Shown: in pieces, positions 44,337 to 56,886 of the stretch
Position numbering within the stretch: position 1 is the first letter of the stretch
Layout: the number at the start of each line of letters is the position of its first letter
From: Hyaloperonospora brassicae
Taxonomy: Eukaryota; Oomycota; Peronosporomycetes; Peronosporales; Peronosporaceae
Length of the DNA: 64,000 nucleotides
Reading direction: 5' to 3'
NCBI GenBank assembly: GCA_947650285.1
Contig: CANTFL010000448.1
Span: 1 to 64,000 of the forward strand
Translations under genes and position numbers: made by a program
Notes under the pieces: generated by a model
What the model saw: the letters and a program-made list of their open reading frames with translations, nothing else
What the model was told of the DNA's origin: nothing
Databases searched by the model: none

Positions 44337-44660
44337 GGCTTGACGGTTTACGTTATGACATTTTACGACAAAATTACAGCTATGTCATCCATTAAATTAT
44401 CAAGAAAGTCCTTTAGGCGTAAAGTCCTCGAGTCGTAAAATCCTTACGAATTTCGGAGGGATCTCGTTTATAATTAGCAGGATTAAGCTAACATAGGAGT
44501 GCGAACTGAGGACGTCAATGCGCTCACTTGTGTAATTCCTCTCGAAGCATTATTCAAAAATTAGCAAGGGGAGGAAATTCGACTGAACTTAAGCACTGCC
44601 AAAGCGCTGAGGTATAGCATTCTCGAGCCGCGTCATTAGTCTCGATTACGCCCCATACAC
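44337..44660 (+). repeat. 3' LTR of the Ty3/gypsy relic
   Basis: This is the downstream partner of 38907-39240. It starts (TGTAAGGCATGG) directly after the chromodomain-like end of pol, as expected. The right boundary near 44660 is set where similarity to the 5' copy ends. Confidence 0.6.
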
Positions 44661-45528
44661 TGGATCGAGGCATGCACTTGCTTGCAACTAGACTCAAGGC
44701 TTCTTCAAGTACTAAGTACATCATCTACGATGGTCTGATGCACGCAGTGTATGTCTGCATTCGTTTAAGATCCGCGTATGAAGTCAATTTTGTTGAGTTG
44801 TGCAGCCATGGTGTTGTCTATCATGTAAGTCTTCTTGAAAGCATAGCAGTATGTGCCACTACTTCTCCAACGAGCATGCATGATGCACGTCTGTCCAAGC
44901 AGCCTGTGATCGGCCTTGCGTTCTAAATCGTTTGCAGACGTACTCGACCGTCGAGTAAGGACGATGAATCCTCTTTGAGTGTGAGATTTCACAAACCGAG
45001 GTTTAGCTCTTTTCTAAAGGCTAAACGGAACTTACGGCTCGGCTACAGCTGCGATTAGTCGTGTCGTGAGCGAGATGCCACATTCAATATACTGGAGGGA
45101 GTACAGTGGTTTGTCTAAGTAGAACAATACCGTCCGGACATAGTGACTGGATCCGTCACGATTGTGCATCATCATGTTCGGTCGCCCATCCTGCCATTAC
45201 ATGATGAAGGGTGTGTACAAATGATGGACAAATACGATTCAGAAGCGCATAGCGCGTTCTACTCGTCAAATTTACACAGCGATGCGGGTACGCATCTTGA
45301 GCTCAAATATTACACTAATATTATCCGATTCATTGTCATCGTATGATGCCACTGTGTTGATAGAACGCACAATGCATCCGCGTCTCAGATGGGCAGTCTA
45401 CGTTATCGCCCAAGACGCGACGAACTTTCACACCAATCTTTGTCATCACGGCTCCCATAGGTGGTGACAAACATAAACTTTATGCTTTTGTAGAAGTACA
45501 AAACTGGCAACATATCATGACCACCACT
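44661..45528. other. Unassigned interval between two LTRs
   Basis: Frames 44672-44926 and 45143-45346 (plus) show no recognisable motif. They are likely remains of an earlier insertion. Confidence 0.35.
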
Positions 45529-45810
45529 GTAACGGGGTAGCCCGTTGCATTAAATTACCATTATGGAAAATGGCAATATCGAAAATTATGCTAGAAATCC
45601 TTTAAACAATATCACTACTTGCAGTGATATTGTTAAGAGGATTCGAACGTCTACTCATTGGTTGATATTGTGATTATATCAACCCACCAATCGCTGCTAG
45701 ACGCGCGCAATGGGTTGTGAGTAGACGTCATCATCCATTTAGTTATAGTAATATATTTAAGTCAGGTCAATACAAGAAACGAGAGATATATGACTTAATT
45801 TAGTATTACA
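45529..45810 (+). repeat. Best-preserved solo LTR of the tcgctgctagacgcgcg family
   Basis: It begins TGTAACGGGGTAGCCCGTTGCA, a short hairpin in itself, and ends AGTATTACA, giving TGTAA/TTACA inverted termini. Inside is a 12-bp-arm hairpin, AACAATATCACT (45605-45616) / AGTGATATTGTT (45623-45634), and the family core at 45691-45707. The right end is tentative (it may reach 45840). No clear target-site duplication is seen, and no internal coding region adjoins it. Confidence 0.6.
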
Positions 45811-45899
45811 CCAGTTCTACTATTTTTCTAGCTAGAATATTGACTTTGTTGTTCACCCTTCCTGTGTGAAAGAAGGCCCAAATCTTGAAAATTTGCTGA

Positions 45900-48720
45900 A
45901 AGTAGCGATCGATATCCGCAATTTATTTATCGGACAATCTACAAAAAAATAATCCACCGGGAACGATTCACTGCGCACCAATCTCTTCCAGACGACCTGC
46001 GGCTCTTTCCAGACGGCCCACACCCGCCAGATCGTGAACGATGGGACAGCCCACGACTTTTCAGCCTGGTCACGACTTGCAGTTTGAAGTAAGTTCATGA
46101 TCAAGGATGCCAACACTTTTCAAATTGGCTTCATCACCGCACGGCCCTACCAGCCATATATGAGCTGATAGGTTGGAATGTACCCGAGTACACTTACAAG
46201 TTATTTTCTCCAGCGCTTGCGCCCGGAAATACTTCGCCCGACCGCACCATGCGTGGAGCGGCGAACCTCGACATGGGCTAGATACTCGCACTTGAATGTG
46301 TGCCGCCCGACACGACAGCCTCGGACCGTATACGCGGATTTTCGATACGCGGCCTTCCACGACTGGGACCCCGAGAATTATTGTCATATTTAGCGCTCTA
46401 CCTTCCCCCCTTATAGCGGGCGTAGGCGATGAGCTGAAGCCCCCTCCCCCGCCCCCTCTTCCTCCTCACGATTGGGGCACGGACTGTAATGGAGGGTCTC
46501 CCTTGGTGGGAAGCGCCGGCTAGCTTCGGCTACAGGTACGCCCTGAGGCGAAAGAGGCGACGCACGGCCAGATGACCAGCGTGGTGGTGGATGCGCGGAA
46601 AGCGGCTCCACAAGAATCGCCGCGCGACGCATGGACGACGACGGTAGCATACCTGACCTTTATCGTCGAAAGTACCGTCGTGATCGACGCCGAGTTGGTT
46701 CCTCCTGGATTGAATGGGTTATTGAAATATTACATCGACGAGAAGGTGGTTTCGTTACAATTCTTCGAGGAAGCATGTGTAGCTGGAATTGCTTGTTACG
46801 AAACATGGTTGGCTCAGACCAAGAAAGTGACTTAATCGCTGTATAATTCGAATTCGTCCTTCAAGCCCATCTTACATAATCTAATTAGCAAGGTCACATG
46901 GGCATAGCTAACACCACTTACCCTATAAGCGACGACTGCCCCGCCGACCTCCGACTTCGTGGAAGGAGCCAACAGTCGCCACGGCATACGGGCAACCTGC
47001 AAGCCATTAATATCAATCCAGAATTCTACAACGAGAAGGACATTAAGACTTTGCGGGCGCCCTTCTACAGCCGGCGGTGATCAACAGCAGGGGCCGACTT
47101 CTTGGAGGCACGCAGAAAGGATGATGCATAATCAACGGCCTAGCCGACGGGAGTATTGTGTGCCCGTGTTTGCCCGAATTATTGAATTGCGTGCTGAATT
47201 ATAAGACATGAGTCCGTCTGTACATGACAATTCAAGCTCAAGGGGAAGGTGAACTTGTCTTGCACTCGCGTAGCGGACTCACCATCTGTCTCTATCGCAA
47301 AAATACGAGTGCAAGCAAGGAGGACATTTTGCTGGAAGCGGAACGCCTGCGGGTGAAATGGGATGAGCTGCGGCGGCTGTTTAATGTAGCCAATACGACA
47401 AGCCACAACTCGGTGGGACGCAGTATCCATTTTTACTTTTTGGATCGGGCGACGGCACGTAAATTTAAAGACGTAGCAATTCCACTTTAAAGCGCTATGT
47501 ATATGGTGATTACTGTTAATATGCCATCTCAGGGGTCCTTTTAAGTCCGACAGACTGGAAGGGACGGACTTCGTGTTGCAACAGCCAGCGAGCATTCCGT
47601 GAAGCGTTACAACGTCACAAGATTTACGTACATTGAGAAGCTCACCGCGTTTTTCCAAAGCAAAAAATTGCAGCTGATTCTGATCTGGAACATCCAGATA
47701 TATGCACACTTCACTCCCGGAACTATACATTCTGGCGTCGAACAGTCAAACTCACTGGCTGTCTATGTTTCTTGCGTTTAATCGTGCGCAATATATGGTT
47801 TAGGCGTCGAATCATATTAAAGCACCCTGAGGTTAGACGCCGTCTTCAGTGCTTGTCTTGAAGAGCGTTAGGCCATACCATGGCCTAACGCTGCTTCACG
47901 GAAGCTCAGTTGAGCGGCCCAGGTAGTAGAGCCGCTACCGAACGGGAAATTGAAGCGCTACAGAATTTAGCTACATTTTCACAGCCTCAACGAGATTAAA
48001 AAAACAGAGCGCGCATGCTGCATTTACATCAAGGCAAGGAAAAGAGGTCTCCAGCGGCAGTTGCTACATCTGCGGCAGCGATTAACATCTTTTGACGTAC
48101 TTACGATACAAGCGTCTAGTACAAACGGCCCTCTACCTCCTTTAAACGCTCAGCAGACAGCACCCGCTCCGAAGAAAAGATGGGTCACGGTGCCTATCCG
48201 ACGGCGTCAACTTCCTATTGCCATTTCTAGGGACCGACCGGCACGTCTTCATACAGTCGCCTTTTTCTATGTTTACCTCACGAACTGGCCAAAGAAGACG
48301 GGACAAGCAATCGATCCACCTTCTTCCACTCCTACGGGGGTGGGTGCAGTCGAGCTCTCGTCCAGCGACGACGAGAAAAAATGACCGTCGGTGACTATTA
48401 CGGAAGAGGAGAAGCAGTCGCTACGTCTTCGTGCGGCAACCCGATTATAACGGCCGCCCACGTCGTAGATCCTCACATGTACGGAGCAGTAACGCGCTAC
48501 TTTACGCCAATTAGTTACGAATATGCGGGCAAGCTCGGGATCGATCATTACACTCACGATCATGGACTTGAGCCACGGAACATGATCTGTCCACAATCGA
48601 GAAAGGGCTAGGACTTACGCCGGTGACAAACCCAGCCATTGAACATTTTATGGCAATGGCGTTAGACCAGGCCGTGTCCGATAATGACCTGGTTGCCGAC
48701 GATTTCTCTCCGTAGTTTAT
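45900..48720 (+). pseudogene. LINE ORF1-like remnant
   Basis: Plus-strand pieces include 45955-46290 (HRERFTAHQSLPDDLRLFPD in one frame), 46572-46835, 47224-47490 and 48061-48611. The 47224-47490 piece (LHSRSGLTICLYRKNTSASK ... VGRSIHFYFLDRATARKFKD) has an RNA-binding-fold flavour seen in ORF1 proteins. A Ser-Asp-rich end (SSSDDEKK) follows. Assignment rests on position upstream of the LINE ORF2 and on composition; zinc knuckles are not clearly seen. Confidence 0.4.
47864..47892. repeat. Perfect 13-bp inverted repeat with 3-nt loop
   Basis: AGCGTTAGGCCAT (47864-47876), loop ACC, ATGGCCTAACGCT (47880-47892). This is a strong hairpin inside the LINE ORF1-like region. It is not followed by a T run and no gene ends here. 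Confidence 0.7.
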
Positions 48721-50569
48721 CACGGCCTGTATAAAATGGGGTATCTACGTGGCGGTATTTTTACATTTTGATGAGCAATTCAGTCATTTTGTACGTACAT
48801 TCACGCTAATCAATGTACAACGTGGGTGAAACGGCATCGCCCCACGGGAATCAGTTTAAATATTTCAATTGTATATACAGGAGTGCGCCACGCCCCCTCT
48901 ATTTTTGTCTCTCCCTTTTTCTAAGATGTACACTTGGGGCAGCAGTGATATTTCATCCATCGCGGCTATTGTTTACGCCGAAGGGTTTTGCACTTGGATG
49001 TATTACAAAATGCAAGCAATCGTAGGATTGCTCCTCGTATCGCCCTAGTACCAACACAAGATGAACGAAATTTTACGAGAGTGGACATATAAGTTTTTTT
49101 AGATATACGCCAGTGCGTCAAGACTATCTCGTTCGAAAAACATAAGAGCAGCAGCAGCCACTGATGCTTCGATTATGAGGCGACCATTAATTAGCCTACG
49201 TACACACGCGGTCTCCAGAGAATGATCAACGCTCGACATTGACCAATCCACACACACGGTCGACACATCTCGGTCATAAATCGGATCTAATGAGCACTCA
49301 GCATCTTGCGCGTACCCAGCTCTCCACAGAGGACTGACTGACAACAGCCTTGCTATATCACAATGATGACAACACCGACGCCAAAGTGCTAGCGTTAAAA
49401 CTCAGGAGTCGCGATATCTCTGATCCTCCCGTGTCGCAAAAGAGAGCGCACTCTACCACTTACGCGGAGGGAGAGCAAATTCGACAAATTATGCGCACTA
49501 GTGTTGCCGTTCATCAGCAATGTGAGACGCGGTCATGTCGGACTATATTATGCATATTGATAACTGTGATCCGGCTTACACTCAAGCGAGTTGGCCGAAG
49601 ATTCGGCTGAAACAAGGTGAGGCAAGGACAGCATCAGCTGCGACTATTTACCACATATGCATAGTAGTCCTGACAAATGGGCCGCGGTGTCGTATCGAAA
49701 GCCAAAGCTGCTTTTATCCATGATGCAAAGCTTCCCGTATCCAAATGAAGCTATTAACCGTTAAATCGTCCAGATCCTAGAAAGCTGGACGGCGACCTCG
49801 CGACGTGGATGAATACAAGCCAGGTTAGGTGCTTATCGCTCTCAGACAGCCGATACATCGACGATTAAGTGGTTGGAGTCTTAGTGTGCCAAATTCACCA
49901 GACCGGCTCCGTAAAATTTAACGGCGCTTACAGATGGCCGCGCAACTGAGTCCAATTACTTACCAACGCATACGGGGATGATAATTTGTCTTGAAATTGT
50001 ATGATTTAGGCAACAAATCAAGATTCGCTTAACACATAATTTGCGCGATTTTATCTGAGCGAGAGAATTAAGTTCTTCTTGTCCAAGATGAATGCACGGC
50101 GAGGGGTACGTTACCCCGCCTGGGAATGCATTCTGCTGCGCCGAAATGTTTTGCAACGTATTGAAGGCAAATAACATCTGAAAGCCACCGAAAATCGGTG
50201 CTTTGTCGCGAGCTTCATCTCTAATGCATTTAAGCATGGGAGAAAGAAGGCCGTACTTAAATACTAAGGGAATCCCTATCCTAGACACTGGGGCGTCGAC
50301 CTGCACAGGAGGCCACACTCCCACGGACGACTACGGCAGACATTACTATCTCCGGCGACCACACAACATGTGGGGGAGTCATCAAGGTATAAAGCAATAC
50401 AATGGGTCCAAATGGATAGAAAGATAGAATGTCAGGGGTTATTACGTTAACTCTCGTATTTTTTGTGGCTTACTGCATTGCGTCGGATTCCGGGTCACCA
50501 ACGTCCACTAGAGGATCCAAGAGACTCAAGTACTCAGCCAAGACGAAGTGGATCAGCTCATTATCACAT
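48721..50569. other. Interval between LINE ORF1-like and ORF2 regions
   Basis: Short plus-strand frames (49350-49610, 49535-49723, 50203-50427) may be the rest of ORF1 or an insertion; no motif identifies them. One frame contains PILDTGASTCTGG (50268-50310), a DTGA protease-like signature that could be chance or a retrotransposon fragment. Confidence 0.3.
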
Positions 50570-53500
50570 GGGCCCGCTTATAAGGTCAACATGAGCAGCA
50601 CAGTGGGCCACCAATTTCGTATTGGAGCATCGGAGATGAACGGACTGCGAATGTTGCGATGTTATTGACCCCTCCAATATCTGCCTCGACTACGTCATGG
50701 AAGATAATGGGATGTCGACCCGGGCCATTGCAGTCGACCTGGATGATATCCGCTTAATTTACATAAATGCGCCGAACAATCGCTTCTATCGTGATTATTT
50801 CTTTACTAATTTGCGGGCGTGGGCCTGGAATCATGGAGCGACAATAATAATCGGCGGCTTCGATTGTGTTCCGAGTCCGCTTCTCGACAGGCTTGGCGGT
50901 ATACGGAAGGGGCAGATGGAAAGCGCAGCGCTCCTGAGCGTAATAGAAGCTAATCTTATGGAGTACGCTTGCATTCTCAGTGCGCCAGTGTATGGAGAAG
51001 GTGACGGCCCTGACCTCATCAATTGCTTTACGTACTAGGGTCCAAGCGGCGAGTCACATAGATCGGTTCTATGTGCCTCAAGCCTGGTCCTCCGTGGTAT
51101 AAGATGTGTCAGTATATGAACCGCGCGTATCTTCCGATCATCAGAGGGTGCAGTTGCATTACAAAGATGCCGGACTATTTTCCCAGTCGCGCCGACAGCG
51201 TAGTACCGTTACATATCCCATCAGGTGTGCTCAGCCCTCTCCAGTTATTCATAAGCTCCTTGAAGCTCTTATCGATGACCGCATGTGCTACAAAGCGACA
51301 TGTGCAACTTGGGACGCTACCGCTCGGAGGTGTGTGACATTGATTCAGCGACTACGGCGGCGGAAGGACCAATGAAGAAACGTAGTTATTCGGCGGATAA
51401 AGTCGTAGAGCCGAGCGCATATACTCACTCGTAAGAGGCGTCTTGCGGTCACAAGTGAGGACGCTGGAGAATGACATTTGGCGCTAACGTGTGACATATT
51501 GATCCGGACAATGGATCAAATTCGATGGAAGTTGAAACGGGTATCTGTGTTTGAAAAGGATCAAACTAATACATCCATTTGAACCAATTCCGGGGCCGCG
51601 TTTACGCGCGACATGACAACGACGGATCAGTTTGAATATGAATGAAAGCATATCTGGGGTGCTGTCTACCATTCAGCGACGCCTTAACTACTGGATGTCC
51701 GGTTCGACGACTTGAACACGATTTCGAACACCAAACACTTATCGGCGACCGATAATGTTTTGTTGATGCGCGAGATATGTCTCAATGAGGTAATAGAAGC
51801 CATTGATACACTGAACTGCCACAAAGCAGCTGGAGCGGATGGGCTTAAAAGATTCTTTAGTGATACCTAATCCGTACAAGCATCGGCGATGGTCGCTGTT
51901 GGCAACGAGTTACATCAAGGCGGTCACCCACAGTATTCATTCTTAGAAGGGCTAATTATTTCGTTACACAAAAAGAGGAATTCTGAGGATGCGATGGATT
52001 TCAGACTAATCGTGCTGCTACAAACAAGGTACAAGATATTCGCGAAGGCCATCACCACGCGGGTTCAGCGCGTACTGGAGAAATTAATAGGAGATTCGCA
52101 TTAAGGCTATATTCATGGACGGCAATGGCAAAAGACATACCTAATGATGAGGGGATCCTCAACACAGGTACTGCCAAACCTAAGGTGTCCGAAATGCACA
52201 GAAAATCGATACTCTAACTCGAATTTTGCAAAGCATATGATCCCAGTACCCGAGATTTTCTTTTCGTAGCGCTCACCTGGTTTAAATTCTCGCCTGAGTT
52301 TTTTACCGTGATTTGAAAGATTTATAACGGGACCACTGCATACTTTATAGTTGTGGGGGATGTTTCGAGGACACAGGAACCGCGCTCGATATCCGCCAAG
52401 GATGTTCGCTGGCTCCTTTACTATACAGCATCGGGGCGGAAGTACTTGCGCTGGCAATTCATGGTAACCCTTCTAACCCAGGCATCACTTTTTTACACGG
52501 AGGCGGCTCTAAACACAACTTTCATCGTTTTTAGATGATGCAACCGTCATTAATAAAGAAGTGTGGCATATTCCATGTGTCCAGCAGATCTTGGAAAGGT
52601 TTGGGCGTCATTGCGGACTTTGGGTGCAACCGCGCAAGCGCAAGCTATGATTTACTGTCCACAGTAAGGAGTTCTGTGGTATTCCAATACTTTATCATGG
52701 CGGAACGATGCGGTGCTTTGATTTATTTTTCTAGGGTGGAAGGGCTCACGATCGTGAATTGAGCAGCGCGCATACGTAACGTCCAACGACGTCTTTCCTC
52801 AGCAACGCCGCTTGCCACCAGCGTCGAGCTTCGTGCATTGAATTTGAAGGTCATCATACTACCGTCAGTTTTATTTACAGGAGCGGTGTTGAGCTCCCGT
52901 CATTAGCAAAAAACAGCTCCGAGATCTACAAAAGCCGTTTTTGTGAAACTACTTACCCAGAACCGAATCCACGAGGCACAAAGTGAACCCAATGCTCCTT
53001 CACACGTCTAAACACGCCGGCGGTGTCGGGCTAGCGTCGATAGCGATCGCATGCAAGACTCAGCGAATGAAGAATGCCTTATCATGGCTTGTACAACGCA
53101 TGGATATCTACTATTCGGTATTGCAAGCTTCATTCTTTATGTGGTCTTCGGATACGAAGCTGCTGCAGTGTGGACACTAGACGAACGAACGCCATGGCGG
53201 TCTCAATCCCGAAGTTGCTTCGGAAGTAATCCTCTGCAGCTGCTATAGCCGGGGCTGGCCCCCAGTCTACCTGATCTTGCAAGCAGGAAGCAGCGGTACA
53301 TGACAGAGCGTGAGAGCATGGCATCGACAGCCATCAGCTGGACTAAACCGAAGGAATGGGAAGTAGAGCTTCTGCGGCCACTGTCCCGCTGTTACCGTGT
53401 GATAACGGCTAATTAGCAAGCCTTCTGGCCCACGTACTACTGAATTGATAACCCTTGATTATACGTTCGACGGAGGGACCCTATGTCCGCCTGGATGTAT

Positions 53501-54485
53501 GGCAGAATTTAGCCTTGCGCCATCGAGGAGCTGGGCCTGCAGAGAATCGGAGTCTACATCTATTAGTTTCAATTCCCTCGGTAGCTCTCAGCACCCATCA
53601 ATAGGTCAATCTGCGTCTCTGGGGGTTGCGATACTTCTGAGGGCGCCAAATATGACAGTCGGGGCTAGCCTCCATGTTCAGCGATTCCAGCTTATGCGGC
53701 ACCCACCTGACTTGGAACGGGCATGTGGCCGGAGACTATTATAGCCGGGGAGTGTACGGGGGACAGGTGAGTGTCATTTCATGGAGCAGCAAAGTGCTAT
53801 CCTGCTCGAGGAGAAGCAAGCCAGTATCTATTGTTGCATTGCAACGGATAACGTTGTCGATCAGTGAACAGCGGCCGACTCTATGGACCTTCGCCGGAGT
53901 GAAACCGTTCAAGACATAGCCTTTTACGCGCATCCGCAAGTCCAAGGGCTTCCTTGGAATGTCCCAGAGTCTATTGGTAACAAAAACGTCTAGAGGGCGT
54001 TTAAAATTTACCTGTTTCGGTATTTGTCAGGCATTGCATTCACTCTGACGGTGATTAGGCATTAAAACGCAGAGCGTACAAGCGGTTGGCAAGCGGCGGC
54101 ATTGTTACAGGCCTTAAATTATCTGTGGGCGCTAGGCACCGAACTAACAGCATACCAGGTCTGTGTCTGCTATCGGGTCGCGGTTCGGAAAGTAAACCTG
54201 TATTTTACGGGGAGGGAGCTTAACCCATCTTTTCAAAAGCTTCATTGCTTTCGAGGGGTGACCGAGAGGCTGGAACACATCTTCTGGTCATGCCCCTGCG
54301 CGCAGTCCGGTTTACATATTACTATATGCCATTGGACGGGAGAGCGCTGGATCAAATACACGACTTTTGCTCCAATAGTGCAAGCAGGTCGGCGCCGACG
54401 CTATCCAAGGTGGTCGAAGACCGTTTAAAGCAGGGTCATCCTGACGAAGATACGAAATATGCGATGGTCTGGAGAAGGTTCTAGC
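50570..54485 (+). pseudogene. LINE ORF2 relic: endonuclease, reverse transcriptase, C-terminal Cys region
   Basis: GHQFRIGASEMNGLR (near 50605-50650) matches the start of an AP-type endonuclease. IIIGGFDCVPSPLLDRLGG (50845-50900) is its GGDFN-type active-site block with the first Asp shifted, and VSVYEPRVSSDHQRVQLHYK (51102-51160) holds the conserved SDH. Reverse transcriptase follows: HKAAGADGL (51820), SLHKKRNSEDAMDFRLIVLL (51960-52020), and a ladder of shifted frames to LDDATVI (52530-52550), the FxDD catalytic box. 53674-53760 resembles RNase H-like or linker sequence, and ERLEHIFWSCPCAQSG (54265-54320) is the C-terminal Cys/His motif. There are stops and frameshifts throughout. Confidence 0.7.
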
Positions 54486-54839
54486 GTCTGCTGAGCAGCA
54501 AGTGTGTTACTACGTTGTAAATTCATCGCAACATAGTCGTTTTGCAACGCGAGGAAGTCACACTTGCAGGAAGTGTCGGAAAGTTTTGGCAAACTGGCAT
54601 GCAGCAACTACGGGCTGTCGCTAAGCGAAAATTTCGCCGAGCCGAGACACAAATTTGAGGAGCGAGCCTGCTATTTTATCATCAACAAATTGCCAGCACC
54701 CAAGAGAGCCATCGTAAATGGTGACCAGCCCCGTACAACCACCGGAATCGAGCGAAGTACCGGCGCTGCTAACTAAACTTGATATTTATCAGACATCTTA
54801 CAACCGGTAAATGATTAAATAGACACGTCTGCTCTAGAA

Positions 54840-56815
54840 ACAACACGTTGATCCACTACATCAGCGCCCGCATCGTCGACACTATCATTGGCTACATGTT
54901 ATTTCGTGACGAAGAGGTGCTTGCCAACTTTGACATTGACAAAAACGGAGACGATGACGTGGCCAACGCGATCGCCAAGAAGGCCTCCAAGCCAACTAAT
55001 GAGAAGGCCAACGGTTTGTCAAGTATAAGAACGATCCTGATTGGTACAGGTCACCATCAATTACGTCATGCGGTTCGAGCTTGCGGTGGACCACGTGTCT
55101 TTTGATATGTCGTTCAGGCAGACAGCGGCCACCATCCAGCACTCCAAAATCATACCAGGACGGCCAAATTGACCGGTATGTAGACATGATCGCTGGCCAG
55201 AACGTTTGCTTCCTGGTCAGCGCCTCTCTATAGGACATCTCGAACATGGTGGGCGACGTGTCCGTGTGAGCCTTCTCCCTTGTGTTTGACGCAATCACCC
55301 ATCGCGAAAGTCTGTTTTTCGATGTTCGATTGCGGATCTGCTACAAGGGCCTGCTCTGCAACATTCATCTGGTCGACCTCTCAATGTTTGTTTTCCATAA
55401 GGCGGAGATCATGTGCAACATGCTCGTTGAGTTTCTTGACGCGCTCTACCTAGACGGCCGCGTCAAGCTGCTCAAAGCGTCATCAGACAGCGAGAACACG
55501 ATGGCTGGGCGCCACGCAGATCTCGTGACTCTTATCGCGCGTTGCACCGATTTCAATGTGGTGCGCGTGTGGTGCGCGCCGCATCAGATCGACATCATCG
55601 TCAATTAGGCGGCTAAAACTATCAGCGGCGGCGCCTATATCAATGAGGTCTACTCGTTGTCCGTCCATATGCGGCTGCAAACCAAATTTATTATCGAGAT
55701 AGGCGCCAATTTTCCTAAAACAATGAATCGCTGGGTACACTTGGATCGCGTTATTAGAGTCTACAAGCTGTATTGCCGGCCGATCATCGCGCACACCGTG
55801 GAGAAGCACCTGGAGAATCTGGTATCGATCGAGTGGTGGAATTTACGTACGTATTGTCGCTCACCATCGAGGAAATCAACATCTCGTTCGCCACGCAGCA
55901 GAGTCGGTCGCTGCCGGTCACGTAGTAGCAAGGGTTCATCAACGTTGATCTGCACGCTCATTACCATATTCTGCATCGAGGACGATGATCCGGACGAGGG
56001 ACGACGATGACGAGGCCGAGTGCGTGTCAGTCGGATCAATGCGGATCGACGTCGCGGGCATCGAAACTCAATTATACGACCAAAGGTCGGCTGCTGACGA
56101 GTACCGTTATCGTCTTGAGGCTAACGACCAGAAGTCAGTCATCAAGGAGATCGTGTACGCAAATATGTACGCCATAATAATGGTCGTGATACTTATGGGC
56201 GTTAAGACCGAGCGTGACGAGAAGAACCTGCAGCTAGACCACGACACGCCGCATGTCTTGCCTCAGCAGCTGGTTAGGATGCGTCGCACAAAATTCACTT
56301 AAGAAGTGCTAAACGCGTACCGCGACCGCCTCGAAAGCTTCTGGATGCCTTGATAAGTTAATGAGATTGAGGAAAACTATCGATACCTTTTTAATACGTA
56401 CCGCGACGACGTCAATACCTTATTAAATGACGCCTGGGACTGCGTCCCCCGTTTCAAGCGACTTCGCCCATTCTGCGGCGGCCTCGCGACCATCTTTCCA
56501 AACACGACGTCGATCAAGTGTGATTTCTCGATCCTAAAATGGGAGCTGAACGAGCCCTTTATCGCTTTCATGCACCTATCTCTGGAAGAAAACTTCATCG
56601 AAACATCGCGCCATCCTGAAGCAGGTCTGGTCCTGATAAGCTGGCACAGGACATACACATCCGGACGTAACACGGACCGTTATGCGGTCAGAGGCGCTAT
56701 ATGGACCGATCCACAGTTACTAGTGGAGGCGTCCACAAATTTGCTCAATTTGTTTACGTTTATGAATTTACAAAATTATGAGGCCTGGTACAGTGTCTGC
56801 CTAGTAGGGCACTGA
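54840..56815 (+). pseudogene. hAT-like transposase relic
   Basis: One frame covers most of the region with few breaks. 55282-55608 reads LLKASSDSENTMAGRHADLV ... VRVWCAPHQIDIIVN, matching the pattern of hAT-type transposases in which a catalytic Asp block (normally DGA.NM.G) is followed by RVWC..HQ.D. Here the expected DGAS is SDSE. A TAG (55606-55608) interrupts, then 55630-55860 continues (GANFPKTMNRWVHLDRVIR, KLYCRPIIAHTVEKHLE), also a familiar block. 56570-56815 would be the dimerisation end. No terminal inverted repeats or 8-bp duplication were found by eye. It is non-functional as it stands. Confidence 0.55.
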
Positions 56816-56840
56816 ACTTCACTGTTGTCAGTGAGAGTTG

Positions 56841-56867
56841 ACTTCGTACTGGTGATTAGTACGAAGT
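56841..56867. repeat. 10-bp inverted repeat next to an LTR-like start
   Basis: ACTTCGTACT (56841-56850) and AGTACGAAGT (56858-56867) enclose GGTGATT. On the minus strand the sequence just upstream reads TGTAACGGGGCACTGG (from 56886 leftwards), which resembles the start of the LTR at 45529. The hairpin may therefore be the first part of a minus-strand LTR fragment that abuts the transposase relic. Confidence 0.45.
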
Positions 56868-56886
56868 GACCAGTGCCCCGTTACAA

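Larger units (their letters stand above)
38907..44660 (+). mobile_element. Degenerate Ty3/gypsy LTR retrotransposon with chromodomain-like end
   Basis: Two diverged direct repeats (38907-about 39240 and 44337-about 44660) bracket pol fragments in the order expected for Ty3/gypsy: protease-linker, reverse transcriptase, RNase H, zinc-binding integrase, then a chromodomain-like C terminus. Many stops and frameshifts make it non-functional. A foreign LTR lies inside it between RNase H and integrase. LTR divergence is large, so the insertion is old. Confidence 0.75.
45850..54485 (+). mobile_element. Long degenerate LINE (non-LTR retrotransposon, APE type)
   Basis: About 8.6 kb of GC-richer DNA carries two consecutive degenerate reading regions on the plus strand: an ORF1-like region and an ORF2 with AP-type endonuclease, reverse transcriptase, RNase H-like and C-terminal Cys-rich regions in L1-like order. 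Frames change often and stops are numerous, so it is inactive. No poly(A) tail or target-site duplication was identified, and both ends are approximate. Confidence 0.75.
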
